The notes below the pieces were generated by a model. It had not been told where the DNA came from and did no database searches. It worked only from the letters and a program-made list of their open reading frames with translations. Shown piece by piece: positions 18,305-25,823 of a stretch of DNA of 64,000 bases. Location of the stretch: positions 4,749,255 to 4,813,254 of the forward strand of contig NZ_CP102269.1 of NCBI RefSeq assembly GCF_025148635.1. Direction: 5' to 3'. Position 1 is the first letter of the stretch. Every line of letters starts with the position of its first letter. The position numbers and the translations under genes were made by a program. The DNA comes from Butyricimonas virosa (GTDB lineage Bacteria > Bacteroidota > Bacteroidia > Bacteroidales > Marinifilaceae).

Positions 18305-19513
18305 TTACATCTTTTGATCCAAATTCTTTCCCTTCTCCACATGTTCAAAATTCGGTATGAAACGCTTCATAACCTTAACAATCTCTTCCTTTGAAAAAAC
18401 ATCTTTTGCAAAAACATTTTTCAATTCAAAAAACAAATTGTCAATATCATTTATCGAACGTACCTTCACCTCCTCTATAACCCCTAATGACCCAAAACGC
18501 TCCATATTCAATTTTTCACCGGGAATATAAAATTCCTCGAAACTCTTTTCGCCAGTAGTATCACTATTAAAATAAACTACAGGATACGTTTTATCATTAA
18601 CAGACATTTCTGCTGCATACCTTTTCGCTTCCTCATCATTCTCGCATCTTTTTACCTCATACCCCAACACATGCAAAAAATCATCACAAATTTGAGCAAA
18701 ACTCAACATCTGTTCTTCTCCTAACTTAGGAAAAAATATCTCTTTATTTTTACCCAAAATACACGAGAGCATACAAATTTGCCCACTCTCATCTGGTGAA
18801 ACAAAATAACGTTTTACATCCAATGGAGCCACCAATGGTTGCTTTTTCATTAAACGATCAATAAATCCTGCCAACAATGAACCATTAGAAAAAGCAACAT
18901 TTGCAAAACGTGCTGTACTAATTTTAAATTTATCAGAGTAGGCAAATATCATATCTTCCATGATTTTCTTACTCGCCCCCATCACATTCACGGGATTAGC
19001 AGCCTTATCCGTTGATACACAAAAAAAATGTTTTGGAGGGATCTCGACCAACAGATCTAGCAGACAACGAGCTTTTATCACGTTATTCTCTAACAAAGCC
19101 TCTACAGAATATTGATCTTTTTCGCTTCTAACATGCTTATGCGCAGAAAAATTAGCAACAATATCAAAACCGTTAGCCTCCCTAAATATCTTTCCCAAAA
19201 TAGGATCAGCATAATTAATAGGATAAGTTCGATATTTTTCTGGTACATACATACCATTTGTTGAACGCAAATCTCGAGTTAACTCTGTCAAGCCATTCTC
19301 ACTAATATCGACCACCACTAATTCTATTGGCTTAAAAGGTAATATTGCTCTTATAAATGATGAACCTATTGTACCTGCACCTCCAATCACTAATACTTTT
19401 TTCCCTTGAATTTCTTTCAACAATTCTTCTTTGTTTGACTCTATATCTTGAGCAAACATGCTAACAGGCCTTTTCGTAATATATTCAGAAATAAAGATAT
19501 TTATATCAATCAT
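18305..19513 (-). CDS. Nucleotide-sugar 4,6-dehydratase (FlaA1/WbpM-related SDR)
   Basis: 402 residues. VLVIGGAGTIGSSFIRAI is the NAD-binding glycine motif near residue 40, NFSAHKHVRSEKDQ the family His/Lys region, and FFCVSTDKAANPVNVMGASKK the catalytic segment. A Met replaces the usual Tyr, giving the Ser-Met-Lys arrangement known from WbpM/CapD-type dehydratases. It makes a 4-keto-6-deoxy sugar nucleotide for the aminotransferase next door. A C-terminal extension of about 100 residues goes beyond the SDR core. This is the first biosynthetic gene after the regulators. Confidence 0.85.
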   Translation of the reverse strand: MIDINIFISEYITKRPVSMFAQDIESNKEELLKEIQGKKVLVIGGAGTIGSSFIRAILPFKPIELVVVDISENGLTELTRDLRSTNGMYVPEKYRTYPINYADPILGKIFREANGFDIVANFSAHKHVRSEKDQYSVEALLENNVIKARCLLDLLVEIPPKHFFCVSTDKAANPVNVMGASKKIMEDMIFAYSDKFKISTARFANVAFSNGSLLAGFIDRLMKKQPLVAPLDVKRYFVSPDESGQICMLSCILGKNKEIFFPKLGEEQMLSFAQICDDFLHVLGYEVKRCENDEEAKRYAAEMSVNDKTYPVVYFNSDTTGEKSFEEFYIPGEKLNMERFGSLGVIEEVKVRSINDIDNLFFELKNVFAKDVFSKEEIVKVMKRFIPNFEHVEKGKNLDQKM

Positions 19514-19546
19514 AAAAGGACTTACTAAATAATAAAATACTAATTT

Positions 19547-20251
19547 TCAATTATTCTCCAACTTCACATATTCACATGAAGCCAATACATTAAAATGCAA
19601 TACTTGACTTAACATCGTTTCATGCATTACATCACTTTTCAATAAAAACAACATCTTATCTTTAAGATGATTCACTACATACTCACATACCTCCCCTTCG
19701 CCAACAATATTTGCATAAAATTCAAAGGAATGTAAATATGCCCATACTTCTCCATCAGTCAAATTATTTTCTAAAACACGAGTTTTAAACTCTTTTACTA
19801 TCTCCTTTGCCAACTTTGCACATTCCTCCTCCCCCGTAAAATAATAACAACTACACAACAACCTACACATCTCCGGAGTCCGACAAGGTAACACGATCTC
19901 TCCATTCCTCTCCGGGGATATAATCCCGTAAGCCGCATCCAACGCTATATCTAAAAAATCCATATCGGAATAAGTCAAATAAGCCCCCATCAAGTCGGCA
20001 ATATGTCCAACTCGATCTTCCAATGTCACAGACGGATCTTTTATCAAATCCGCTAACTCCCCTGCTATTTCTCGAATCCGTTCATGGATGTCCCATTGGC
20101 TACCATACACGTCTTCCAACCACGGGCTTACTCGCACGATGGAATAAACCGAGATATACCCATGCAATAAGCCGGACAACGCAGATGGAGGAAAATCCCC
20201 GATCGGGATGGCCGATACTTTCTTGTACAAATCATTAAGATTCATCGCCAC
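19547..20251 (-). CDS. UpxZ-like capsule transcription regulator
   Basis: A mostly helical 234-residue protein, second in the operon, 5 bp after the UpxY-type antiterminator. In Bacteroides fragilis, UpxZ proteins block the antitermination activity of non-cognate UpxY proteins so that one capsule is made at a time. The N-terminus (LNDLYKKVSAIPIGDF) and position support this family. It looks longer than classical UpxZ, with extra helical sequence at the C-terminus. Base composition changes inside the gene: the 5' part is GC-richer like upxY, the 3' part after about 19850 AT-rich like the capsule genes. Function is inferred from position and weak similarity. Confidence 0.65.
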   Translation of the reverse strand: MAMNLNDLYKKVSAIPIGDFPPSALSGLLHGYISVYSIVRVSPWLEDVYGSQWDIHERIREIAGELADLIKDPSVTLEDRVGHIADLMGAYLTYSDMDFLDIALDAAYGIISPERNGEIVLPCRTPEMCRLLCSCYYFTGEEECAKLAKEIVKEFKTRVLENNLTDGEVWAYLHSFEFYANIVGEGEVCEYVVNHLKDKMLFLLKSDVMHETMLSQVLHFNVLASCEYVKLENN

Positions 20252-20256
20252 TATCT

Positions 20257-20781
20257 CTATTTTATTTTTTCTAGGAATGAACCCGGAATGTAAGAGGTTG
20301 CCACAGAAACAACCCCTTCCAGGCGCACTATTACGCGTTTATGCCCCTTTATGCGGAGCAATTCTCCTTCAAGTCCAATTAGCGGACCTTTGATTACCCT
20401 TACCCGATCGCCTCGCTTCAACTCTTCATTGATCACCTCCACGGTGGAATCTGAAAAGTCAAGCAAGAACATAAAATCACGCATTTGCTTATCGGGAACT
20501 ATCAGCAAATGACGAGTTTCTAAGTCTTTCAGGTAAACGACGTTTAAACCATGTTCATTAAGTAACGAGAAAGCTGTTGTTTGATCCGTCCGAATAAAAA
20601 TCAAATGAGGGATCAAGATTACCCGCACGTTTTTCTTCCCGAAAGAAGTCTCACGCACCTCATCACGCATGGCTAGATAGTTTTCTATCGCCAAGTGATC
20701 TAATCGCTTTTTAATCGTTAATTCCTGATTGATTTTAGTGTACGCCGCATACCAATGCATTTTTCTCGTACCCTCTGACAT
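20257..20781 (-). CDS. UpxY-type NusG-like antiterminator
   Basis: 174 residues. An N-terminal NGN domain (MHWYAAYTKINQELTIKKRL; IPHLIFIRTDQTTAFSLLNE) and a C-terminal KOW motif (LKRGDRVRVIKGPLIGLEGE, then RVIVRLEGVVSVATSYIP) identify a specialised NusG paralogue. UpxY proteins bind RNA polymerase transcribing the leader of their own capsule operon and prevent early termination. It is the first gene after a roughly 250-nt structured leader, as expected. The start at 20781 or the ATG at 20760 (MHWYAAY) are both possible. Confidence 0.88.
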   Translation of the reverse strand: MSEGTRKMHWYAAYTKINQELTIKKRLDHLAIENYLAMRDEVRETSFGKKNVRVILIPHLIFIRTDQTTAFSLLNEHGLNVVYLKDLETRHLLIVPDKQMRDFMFLLDFSDSTVEVINEELKRGDRVRVIKGPLIGLEGELLRIKGHKRVIVRLEGVVSVATSYIPGSFLEKIK

Positions 20782-21035
20782 ATTTTATAGCTTGTGAAAT
20801 CTGGAAATTCTCGTGATTGGTTAATAAAAATTCAATATATCACGATTAATATAGATACGCTTCGCGCACTAACCTGTAGAATCAGGCTTAACGTTTTATG
20901 CCCATGTGCCTCACGCACCATCCTTAAACAGGTACAGCACGTAAAAACTGTCTTTGGGAAGAATTACATTCATTCCCACGCAAATAATCTGATTATACTG
21001 ATTCTAGATATTGATCTAAAAAAACGATCGATTAT
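20782..21035 (-). promoter_or_regulatory. Structured 5' leader of the capsule operon
   Basis: About 250 nt between the predicted transcription start (near 21036) and upxY holds no gene. On the transcript ACCTGT (near 20935) and ACAGGT (near 20874) can pair around a roughly 50-nt domain that itself contains a small GTGC/GCAC hairpin, and TAGAT/ATCTA can pair near 21003-21018. Leaders of this kind are where UpxY acts in Bacteroides. No B. fragilis-style pair of inverted promoter-flipping repeats was found. Confidence 0.45.
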
Positions 21036-21042
21036 TGCGTTG

Positions 21043-21071
21043 CAAATATACTAATTTTTCATGCTTACAAA
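21043..21071 (-). promoter_or_regulatory. Predicted capsule operon promoter
   Basis: Minus-strand TATATTTG (21050-21043) matches the Bacteroidetes -7 box. The nearest TTTG (21071-21068) is 17 bases upstream, shorter than the usual 19-21, so this is a moderate prediction. The remaining DNA to the terminator at 21269 is AT-rich with no visible gene. Confidence 0.4.
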
Positions 21072-21268
21072 TGGAATGCAGATATTTTTTTTCTTTTTAA
21101 CCATCAAGCGGTTGACATATTTGCCCGAAATGAAAAATTATTAAATGTGTTAATATCATCAATCGATCGTTTATTAACACAATAAACATTTTAAAATCAA
21201 TCCTTTTTATTCTAATTTCTCCCTAGACAAATCTTTCGTTTCCCTATTGATACACAAATTTTAACTCA

Positions 21269-21311
21269 CAAAAAAAACGGATGAGAAACATTACAATTAT
21301 TCCCTCATCCG
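21269..21311 (-). terminator. Intrinsic terminator after the accessory gene at 21340
   Basis: CGGATGAG and CTCATCCG form an 8-bp stem around an 18-nt loop, followed on the minus strand by eight T. It lies 28 bp past the stop of the 213-residue protein and insulates the capsule promoter. Confidence 0.8.
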
Positions 21312-21339
21312 TGGTCATTTCTTAATTAAATATCCAGCC

Positions 21340-21981
21340 TCACGTTAATCTAAAATACCCCGAATCCGAAAAATGAGTACAATCCACCGAGCCAAAGAAA
21401 TAAAAGAGATGAGCAGGATTTTGTTCCTGCAAAGGAAGCTCTACTATAGCACCTCCATCTCCCCGGCAATCGGGCAATCGGTCGAATAAAGAGAAACGAA
21501 ACGTCTCGTCATCATACATCAGGAATAGATACAAATGATCGGTTCCCTCTCCCTGCAGTTCATCCATTCCCGTTTTCCACGTGATAACAATCCCTCTCCT
21601 ATCTTCCACTTTCACACACACGCCCAACGGTAAACGCAAATCCCCATAACTCATTTTTAAACGAGAAAAATCAAGGATACCCCCTTTCAGATTAAAAGCC
21701 GAATAATTCATCCGAATAAAGTTATGATACCCGGTCATGCCATCCGGACGGGGAGAAACCCGCCAAATTTCCCGCATAAATGTACCTTTAATAGCTCGAT
21801 ACAACATCACGACACACCGGAAACGAGCTCGCCCCAATTGTTGGCGGGGACTCACCACTTTTTTCTTTTTCGTATCATGTTTGATCCGCCGCACGTAACG
21901 ACGATGATTCCGACAATAAAATAACAAATCGTCGATTCGCCCCAGAAAATTTTCCAAAGAAATAATATTCTTCTTATTCAT
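21340..21981 (-). CDS. Hypothetical protein resembling DUF6266
   Basis: A 213-residue soluble, basic N-terminal protein with no signal peptide. The stretch VSPRQQLGRARFRCVVMLYRAIKGTF followed by GYHNFIRMNYSAF resembles the N-terminal repeat-like pattern of DUF6266 proteins common in Bacteroidetes, often near surface-polysaccharide or phage-like loci. No catalytic motif is visible. Its upstream region (21982-22178) holds an 18-bp inverted repeat. It has its own terminator. Function unknown. Confidence 0.55.
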   Translation of the reverse strand: MNKKNIISLENFLGRIDDLLFYCRNHRRYVRRIKHDTKKKKVVSPRQQLGRARFRCVVMLYRAIKGTFMREIWRVSPRPDGMTGYHNFIRMNYSAFNLKGGILDFSRLKMSYGDLRLPLGVCVKVEDRRGIVITWKTGMDELQGEGTDHLYLFLMYDDETFRFSLFDRLPDCRGDGGAIVELPLQEQNPAHLFYFFGSVDCTHFSDSGYFRLT

Positions 21982-22006
21982 ACCATTATCAACTAAATAA
22001 TTAAAC

Positions 22007-22110
22007 TTACATCTATTCGTTATCTCCTCGTCATACTATCGCCAAAGCTGCCTTCCATAGAAACGAATAGATAACGACACCTTAACGAAAAGGATAACGA
22101 ACAGATGTAA
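22007..22110. repeat. 18-bp inverted repeat pair upstream of the DUF6266-like gene
   Basis: TTACATCTATTCGTTATC (22007-22024) and GATAACGAACAGATGTAA (22093-22110) are inverted copies with one mismatch, 68 bp apart. A third partial copy, AACGAATAGATAACG, lies between them at about 22062-22076. It could be an operator cluster or an invertible segment; no recombinase is nearby. Confidence 0.6.
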
Positions 22111-22178
22111 AAGGAAAACAAACCCAAGAACGTTCCTACCCAAGTATTACACAAAGGCAAGAATCTCCAAACACGAGG

Positions 22179-22766
22179 TCATTCTTTCAATAAATCATGA
22201 AACCGTTCCCACGGGAAAGCCGGACCCGGATCAAGTTTACGAGAGGTAATATCGGAATGGCCCACGATATACCGGATCGGGTAATTCCGTTTCAATACCC
22301 GACACACTTCCACCAATGCCTCGATCTGCACCGACGGGTAGGAATGCCAATAGGATGCACGTCCCTTTTCAACAGTCGTGAAGACTTCATCAGGCATGAT
22401 CTGTTTGTTGAACCAAGTAAACCACCCCTGTCCCCGACGATGCAAAGGTCCGGCATTATCCAATTCGATCCCGATCGAGAAATTGTTCACGTTCTGCCGT
22501 CCCTCCAAAGAACTATACCCGGCGTGCCACGCTTTCACGTTGAAAGGTAATAATTGTAGGATCTGTCCCGAACGGGCAATCACGAGATGAGCCGACACGG
22601 AAGTATCTGCCCTCGCCAGTAATTGAGCCGACGACATGGCATTCCCGCCTCCGGTGTAGTGGATAACAATGGTATCCGTGACGGGTAGCAAACTTGATTT
22701 TTTGTTACAATGCATCTGTTTCACGTTAGGTGCTACTAATTTGTGATTCTCAACTTCCATACTCAC
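22179..22766 (-). CDS. N-acetylmuramoyl-L-alanine amidase (Amidase_2)
   Basis: A 195-residue zinc amidase that cleaves between MurNAc and the peptide stem of peptidoglycan. Zinc ligands are intact: His in VIHYTGGG, His in IVGHSDITSRKLDPGP and the following Asp of KLDPGPAF. There is no signal peptide, so it needs a holin or another route to reach the wall. Its start overlaps the stop of a 3TM holin-like gene by 4 bases, giving a phage-like lysis pair. Similar amidases are frequent beside Bacteroidales capsule loci. Confidence 0.88.
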   Translation of the reverse strand: MSMEVENHKLVAPNVKQMHCNKKSSLLPVTDTIVIHYTGGGNAMSSAQLLARADTSVSAHLVIARSGQILQLLPFNVKAWHAGYSSLEGRQNVNNFSIGIELDNAGPLHRRGQGWFTWFNKQIMPDEVFTTVEKGRASYWHSYPSVQIEALVEVCRVLKRNYPIRYIVGHSDITSRKLDPGPAFPWERFHDLLKE

Positions 22767-23146
22767 TTCTTTAAGAGGTTCTTGATTCTTTTACCTAATC
22801 CTTGAGATACCGATTCGAAGCTCCGACCGACAACATAACCACCTAACCCGATCTCCAACAGATCCCAGAAACGGGAACCATTATCAGGCAAAGGAAGCGG
22901 GGTGAATATCCCCAGTAACACGACAGAGGAAAACACGAGCATCACGATCGGACGCCACGAACGTTGCAGCCAGTTCCCCTGTGATTCGGAACGGATCACG
23001 GAAGATTGTTCCCGCTGCAAATCCGCCTCAAAACGGGAAAGCACTTCCGTCAAGTTGGCTCGTAATTGCATTTTCTCTTTTGAAGAAAGGGTAAGCGAGT
23101 CAATCACGTCGCCGATCTCGCTTACCAAATTCGATAACATTTTCAT
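22763..23146 (-). CDS. 3TM holin-like membrane protein
   Basis: About 127 residues from the ATG at 23146; in-frame starts exist upstream to 23194. An N-terminal charged coiled-coil part (SSKEKMQLRANLTEVLSRFE) leads to NWLQRSWRPIVMLVFSSVVL, a membrane helix, then FWDLLEIGLGGYVVGRSFES and a basic tail GKRIKNLLKK. The WLxRxWRPxxML signature and G-Y-V-x-GRS segment match the 3TM holin family found in phages and gene-transfer agents. The overlap with the amidase supports a lysis function. Confidence 0.75.
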   Translation of the reverse strand: MKMLSNLVSEIGDVIDSLTLSSKEKMQLRANLTEVLSRFEADLQREQSSVIRSESQGNWLQRSWRPIVMLVFSSVVLLGIFTPLPLPDNGSRFWDLLEIGLGGYVVGRSFESVSQGLGKRIKNLLKK

Positions 23147-23303
23147 CTTTTCATTTTTAAAAGTTCTACATTCGAGTAATAATTTCATTCCCAAAAATAG
23201 AACCCGTGAAAAGGGAAAATTGTATCATTTTATATTAAACACGCAACACCATGAATATAATCACATTACATGCAAAAAGTGATACATTCACACTCCACGC
23301 TAA

Positions 23304-23984
23304 CTAATTGCCTTTCTGCACTTCTTCCTTATATTTCCTGCAGAAACGGTCCAAATTCAGAAAACGATTTTTACAATTAAAAACACGTTCTACCAGCAAA
23401 TCCGGACGATCAGGTACTTTTATATTGAGTAAACGGCAAGTATCTTTCACTAATTGAGGCAAATTTATCTTACCGGAAACCCCTTCCAATTTTCGACACG
23501 CACACAACGCCACGCAAAAATGTGTTACCTCGGAAGTTTTACCGACAAAACGGTACGGGTAATCCGGAAAACGATCGTCTTCCCCGATAAATGTCCGGAT
23601 ACGGTTAAGCGATTCCCACTGAACCTGCAGGAAAGGAAGGACCCGCTTTTGTAGTGCATCGGAAGGAATTACCCAAATGCCATTATTTTTCCTGCAAATC
23701 AAATCCGGACGAGTTATTCGTCCATTCTTTTTCTGTTGAAATTGATTCCTAATCGTCAAAAGATGAGGTACTAGCATCTGCCGGTACTCCTTACCGATCA
23801 CGCCACAAGGAAAAAACTCCACCAATTCGTTCATCAATTTCAACTCCAAGATCATCAAATGGGTCCTGTAGGCAGCCACATCCCGATGATGGTTAAACAC
23901 ATAGGTACACGTCGCATCCTTCGTCATCAAAACATTAACAACGAGTAATTCCCGCTCATAGTCCTCGAAAAAATTTGTATTCAT
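23304..23984 (-). CDS. Hypothetical protein, weak RteC-like C-terminus
   Basis: A 226-residue protein from the ATG at 23984 (MNTNFFEDYERELLV); the frame is open to 24026. The C-terminal half, GKTSEVTHFCVALCACRKL through RVFNCKNRFLNLDRFCRKY, resembles the C-terminal region of RteC-family regulators of Bacteroides conjugative elements, but the match is weak and by eye. No transmembrane segment or enzyme motif is seen. It is the first gene of the small accessory group ending at 21340. Confidence 0.5.
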   Translation of the reverse strand: MNTNFFEDYERELLVVNVLMTKDATCTYVFNHHRDVAAYRTHLMILELKLMNELVEFFPCGVIGKEYRQMLVPHLLTIRNQFQQKKNGRITRPDLICRKNNGIWVIPSDALQKRVLPFLQVQWESLNRIRTFIGEDDRFPDYPYRFVGKTSEVTHFCVALCACRKLEGVSGKINLPQLVKDTCRLLNIKVPDRPDLLVERVFNCKNRFLNLDRFCRKYKEEVQKGN

Positions 23985-24182
23985 ATCTACTGTTTTTTCA
24001 CGAGAACGCCGGATTCCACAAGCCATATATCATTCCGCATCCCCCATCGACACGATGGATATACCTTCAATAACAAATTCTAATTTATCACCACAATTTT
24101 AAAGAAAAAATAGACTATACCATATCTATACAGACAGATTCTCGAATAAAACAAAGATATGATAATTCGATAGTGATTCCAA

Positions 24183-24221
24183 AAAAGAAAAACCTGAAAA
24201 TGAGTTTATCATTTTCAGGTT
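24183..24221 (-). terminator. Intrinsic terminator of rubrerythrin
   Basis: AACCTGAAAATGA and TCATTTTCAGGTT form a perfect 13-bp stem with a 5-nt loop; the minus strand continues TTTTCTTTTTT. It lies just past the rbr stop. Confidence 0.85.
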
Positions 24222-24241
24222 CCTGTACTCATCTACTAATC

Positions 24242-24820
24242 TCAATAATTCTCTACCAGTAATTCAAAAAATCCTTGCGGATGGAGGCAAGCAGGACAAA
24301 CTTTAGGAGCTGCAGGACCTTCGTGAACATACCCGCATTTGCGACAATACCATTTTACCGTTTTCGGACGTTCAAAAAGGATACCGTCCTGCAAGTTTGA
24401 CAAGAGTTTCCGATACCTCGTTTCATGATTTCTTTCCGCCTCGATAATCATACGGTACATCACGGAAATATCCTTAAATCCCTCCTCCTCGGCCACTCTG
24501 GCGAATTCCGGGTACAAGTGATGCCACTCGTCATATTCACCTTCCGCAGCCTCAACCAGATTACTGGCCGTGTCCAGAATAACCCCGGCAGGATACGCCG
24601 CAGTGATCTCCAACATTCCACCTTCCAAACGACTGAAGAAACGCTTCGCGTGCATCTCTTCTTGCAAAGCGGTCTCGTAGAATATACCCGCAATCTGTTC
24701 GTACCCCTCTTTTTTCGCTACTTCAGAGAAAAAAGTATACCGATTTTTTGCCTGCGATTCCCCGGCAAACGATTTTAAAAGATTGGCCTCTGTTAAAGTA
24801 CCCTTTACACTTTTGTTCAT
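24242..24820 (-). CDS. rbr: Rubrerythrin
   Basis: A 192-residue non-heme diiron peroxidase that reduces hydrogen peroxide in anaerobes. The ferritin-like four-helix domain has the iron-binding Glu segments FAGESQAKNRYTFF, ETALQEEMHAKRFF, EGEYDEWHHLYPEF and IIEAERNHETRY. The C-terminal rubredoxin domain has both cysteine pairs (CRKCGYVHEG; CPACLHPQGFF). Length and domain order are standard. It is divergent from the Hdr-like cluster across a 256-bp gap. Confidence 0.95.
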   Translation of the reverse strand: MNKSVKGTLTEANLLKSFAGESQAKNRYTFFSEVAKKEGYEQIAGIFYETALQEEMHAKRFFSRLEGGMLEITAAYPAGVILDTASNLVEAAEGEYDEWHHLYPEFARVAEEEGFKDISVMYRMIIEAERNHETRYRKLLSNLQDGILFERPKTVKWYCRKCGYVHEGPAAPKVCPACLHPQGFFELLVENY

Positions 24821-24847
24821 GGTTTTTCCTTTTCTTTACGAAAAGAA

Positions 24848-24964
24848 AAAGTTACAAGTTACAGGTTTGCTGGCTACAAGTTAAAATCTAGTTTGAGTCT
24901 AAATAACCTGCAACTTGTAACCTGCTAACTTGTAACACTACTACGGGACTTGTTCCCGTGGTAG
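24848..24964. repeat. Inverted and direct short repeats in the rbr/hdr gap
   Basis: Copies of GTTACAAGTTACAGGTT and its inverse AACCTGCAACTTGTAAC occupy 24848-24935. They are followed by a strong hairpin CTACTACGGGA / TCCCGTGGTAG (24938-24964, 11-bp stem with one G-U, loop CTTGT) without a T run. This may insulate the divergent genes. Confidence 0.6.
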
Positions 24965-24999
24965 TATAAATACCCTTTCATTTTTACGCATTTCTCTCC

Positions 25000-25030
25000 T
25001 TTAGTTGCAAAATATTAAGATATACTTTTG
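25000..25030 (+). promoter_or_regulatory. Predicted promoter of the Hdr-like operon
   Basis: TTTA (25000-25003), 19 bases, TACTTTTG (25023-25030) fits the Bacteroidetes -33/-7 pattern with one mismatch in the -33 box. The start would lie near 25037, about 40 nt before the first ATG. Confidence 0.55.
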
Positions 25031-25076
25031 TATGCAAAAGAATTATGACGAGTAATTTTTTCATATAGAGTTAATT

Positions 25077-25769
25077 ATGTCAGAGATTTTAAAGAAGTTA
25101 CAAAAAGATATTCATTTCATCGAAGGGCTGAATAGCTGTATGAATTGCGGGATATGCACGGCAATTTGTCCGGCAGCCGAATTCTATAACTATGACCCGC
25201 GGGTGATCGTGGAAACCGTGCAACGGGGGAATGAAGAAGAGATCGAAGAGTTATTGAAAAGCGACACGATCTGGTACTGCGGGGAATGTATGTCTTGTAA
25301 AACCCGTTGCCCGCGTTGCAACACGCCGGGCCTCGTGATCATGGCATTAAGAAAAATATCGCAAGAACTGGGATATTTTGTCTATTCGGAAAAAGGACGT
25401 CAACAATACGCGCTTAAACATGTGGTTGGGGAATCCATACTCAAAAGAGGGTATTGCGTTACTCCCGATTTAGTGAAACCGGAAATGCACCCGGAGCAAG
25501 GTCCCGTGTGGGAATGGATATACGAGCATCTGGATGACGTGTACGAACGTATGCACTCGAATTACCGCCAACCGGGAGCCGGGGCTTTACGGGAAGTGGA
25601 TTCGGAAAGCATGGATGAGTTACGAAAAATCTTCGACGTGACCGGGGGAACCGAATTCTTGGAAAAAATTGACAGTTGCTCTCAACACGTGGCCGACGAA
25701 GAGAAAGTTGATCTGGAAGAGGCTTATTTCCTGAAAACATACATGGAAAACAGCGGGAAACACCAGTAG
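25077..25769 (+). CDS. HdrC-like 4Fe-4S electron-transfer protein
   Basis: 230 residues with two 4Fe-4S motifs: C21-x2-C24-x2-C27-x3-C31 (CMNCGICTAICP) and C68-x2-C71-x2-C74-x3-C78 (CGECMSCKTRCP), plus an extra Cys at 81. These match the HdrC subunit of heterodisulfide reductase-like complexes, which passes electrons between the HdrA flavin and HdrB clusters. An acidic C-terminal extension of about 130 residues has no recognised domain. It is the first gene of a five-gene operon with HdrB-, HdrA-, HdrC- and HdrED-like products. Confidence 0.85.
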   Translation: MSEILKKLQKDIHFIEGLNSCMNCGICTAICPAAEFYNYDPRVIVETVQRGNEEEIEELLKSDTIWYCGECMSCKTRCPRCNTPGLVIMALRKISQELGYFVYSEKGRQQYALKHVVGESILKRGYCVTPDLVKPEMHPEQGPVWEWIYEHLDDVYERMHSNYRQPGAGALREVDSESMDELRKIFDVTGGTEFLEKIDSCSQHVADEEKVDLEEAYFLKTYMENSGKHQ

Positions 25770-25823
25770 AAAGATAAAAGTTTAAAACGAATTCAAGCAA
25801 TTAACAGGAACTAAAATAGCGAG

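Noticed and set aside
14218..19513. Legionaminic/pseudaminic acid pathway
   Set aside because: The required NeuB/LegI condensing synthase and CMP-sugar transferase are missing; only upstream steps resemble it.
20782..21071. Invertible capsule promoter of the B. fragilis type
   Set aside because: No matching pair of inverted repeats flanks the predicted promoter.
21340..24026. Prophage
   Set aside because: Only a lysis-like pair is present; no integrase, capsid, tail or terminase genes and no attachment repeats were seen.
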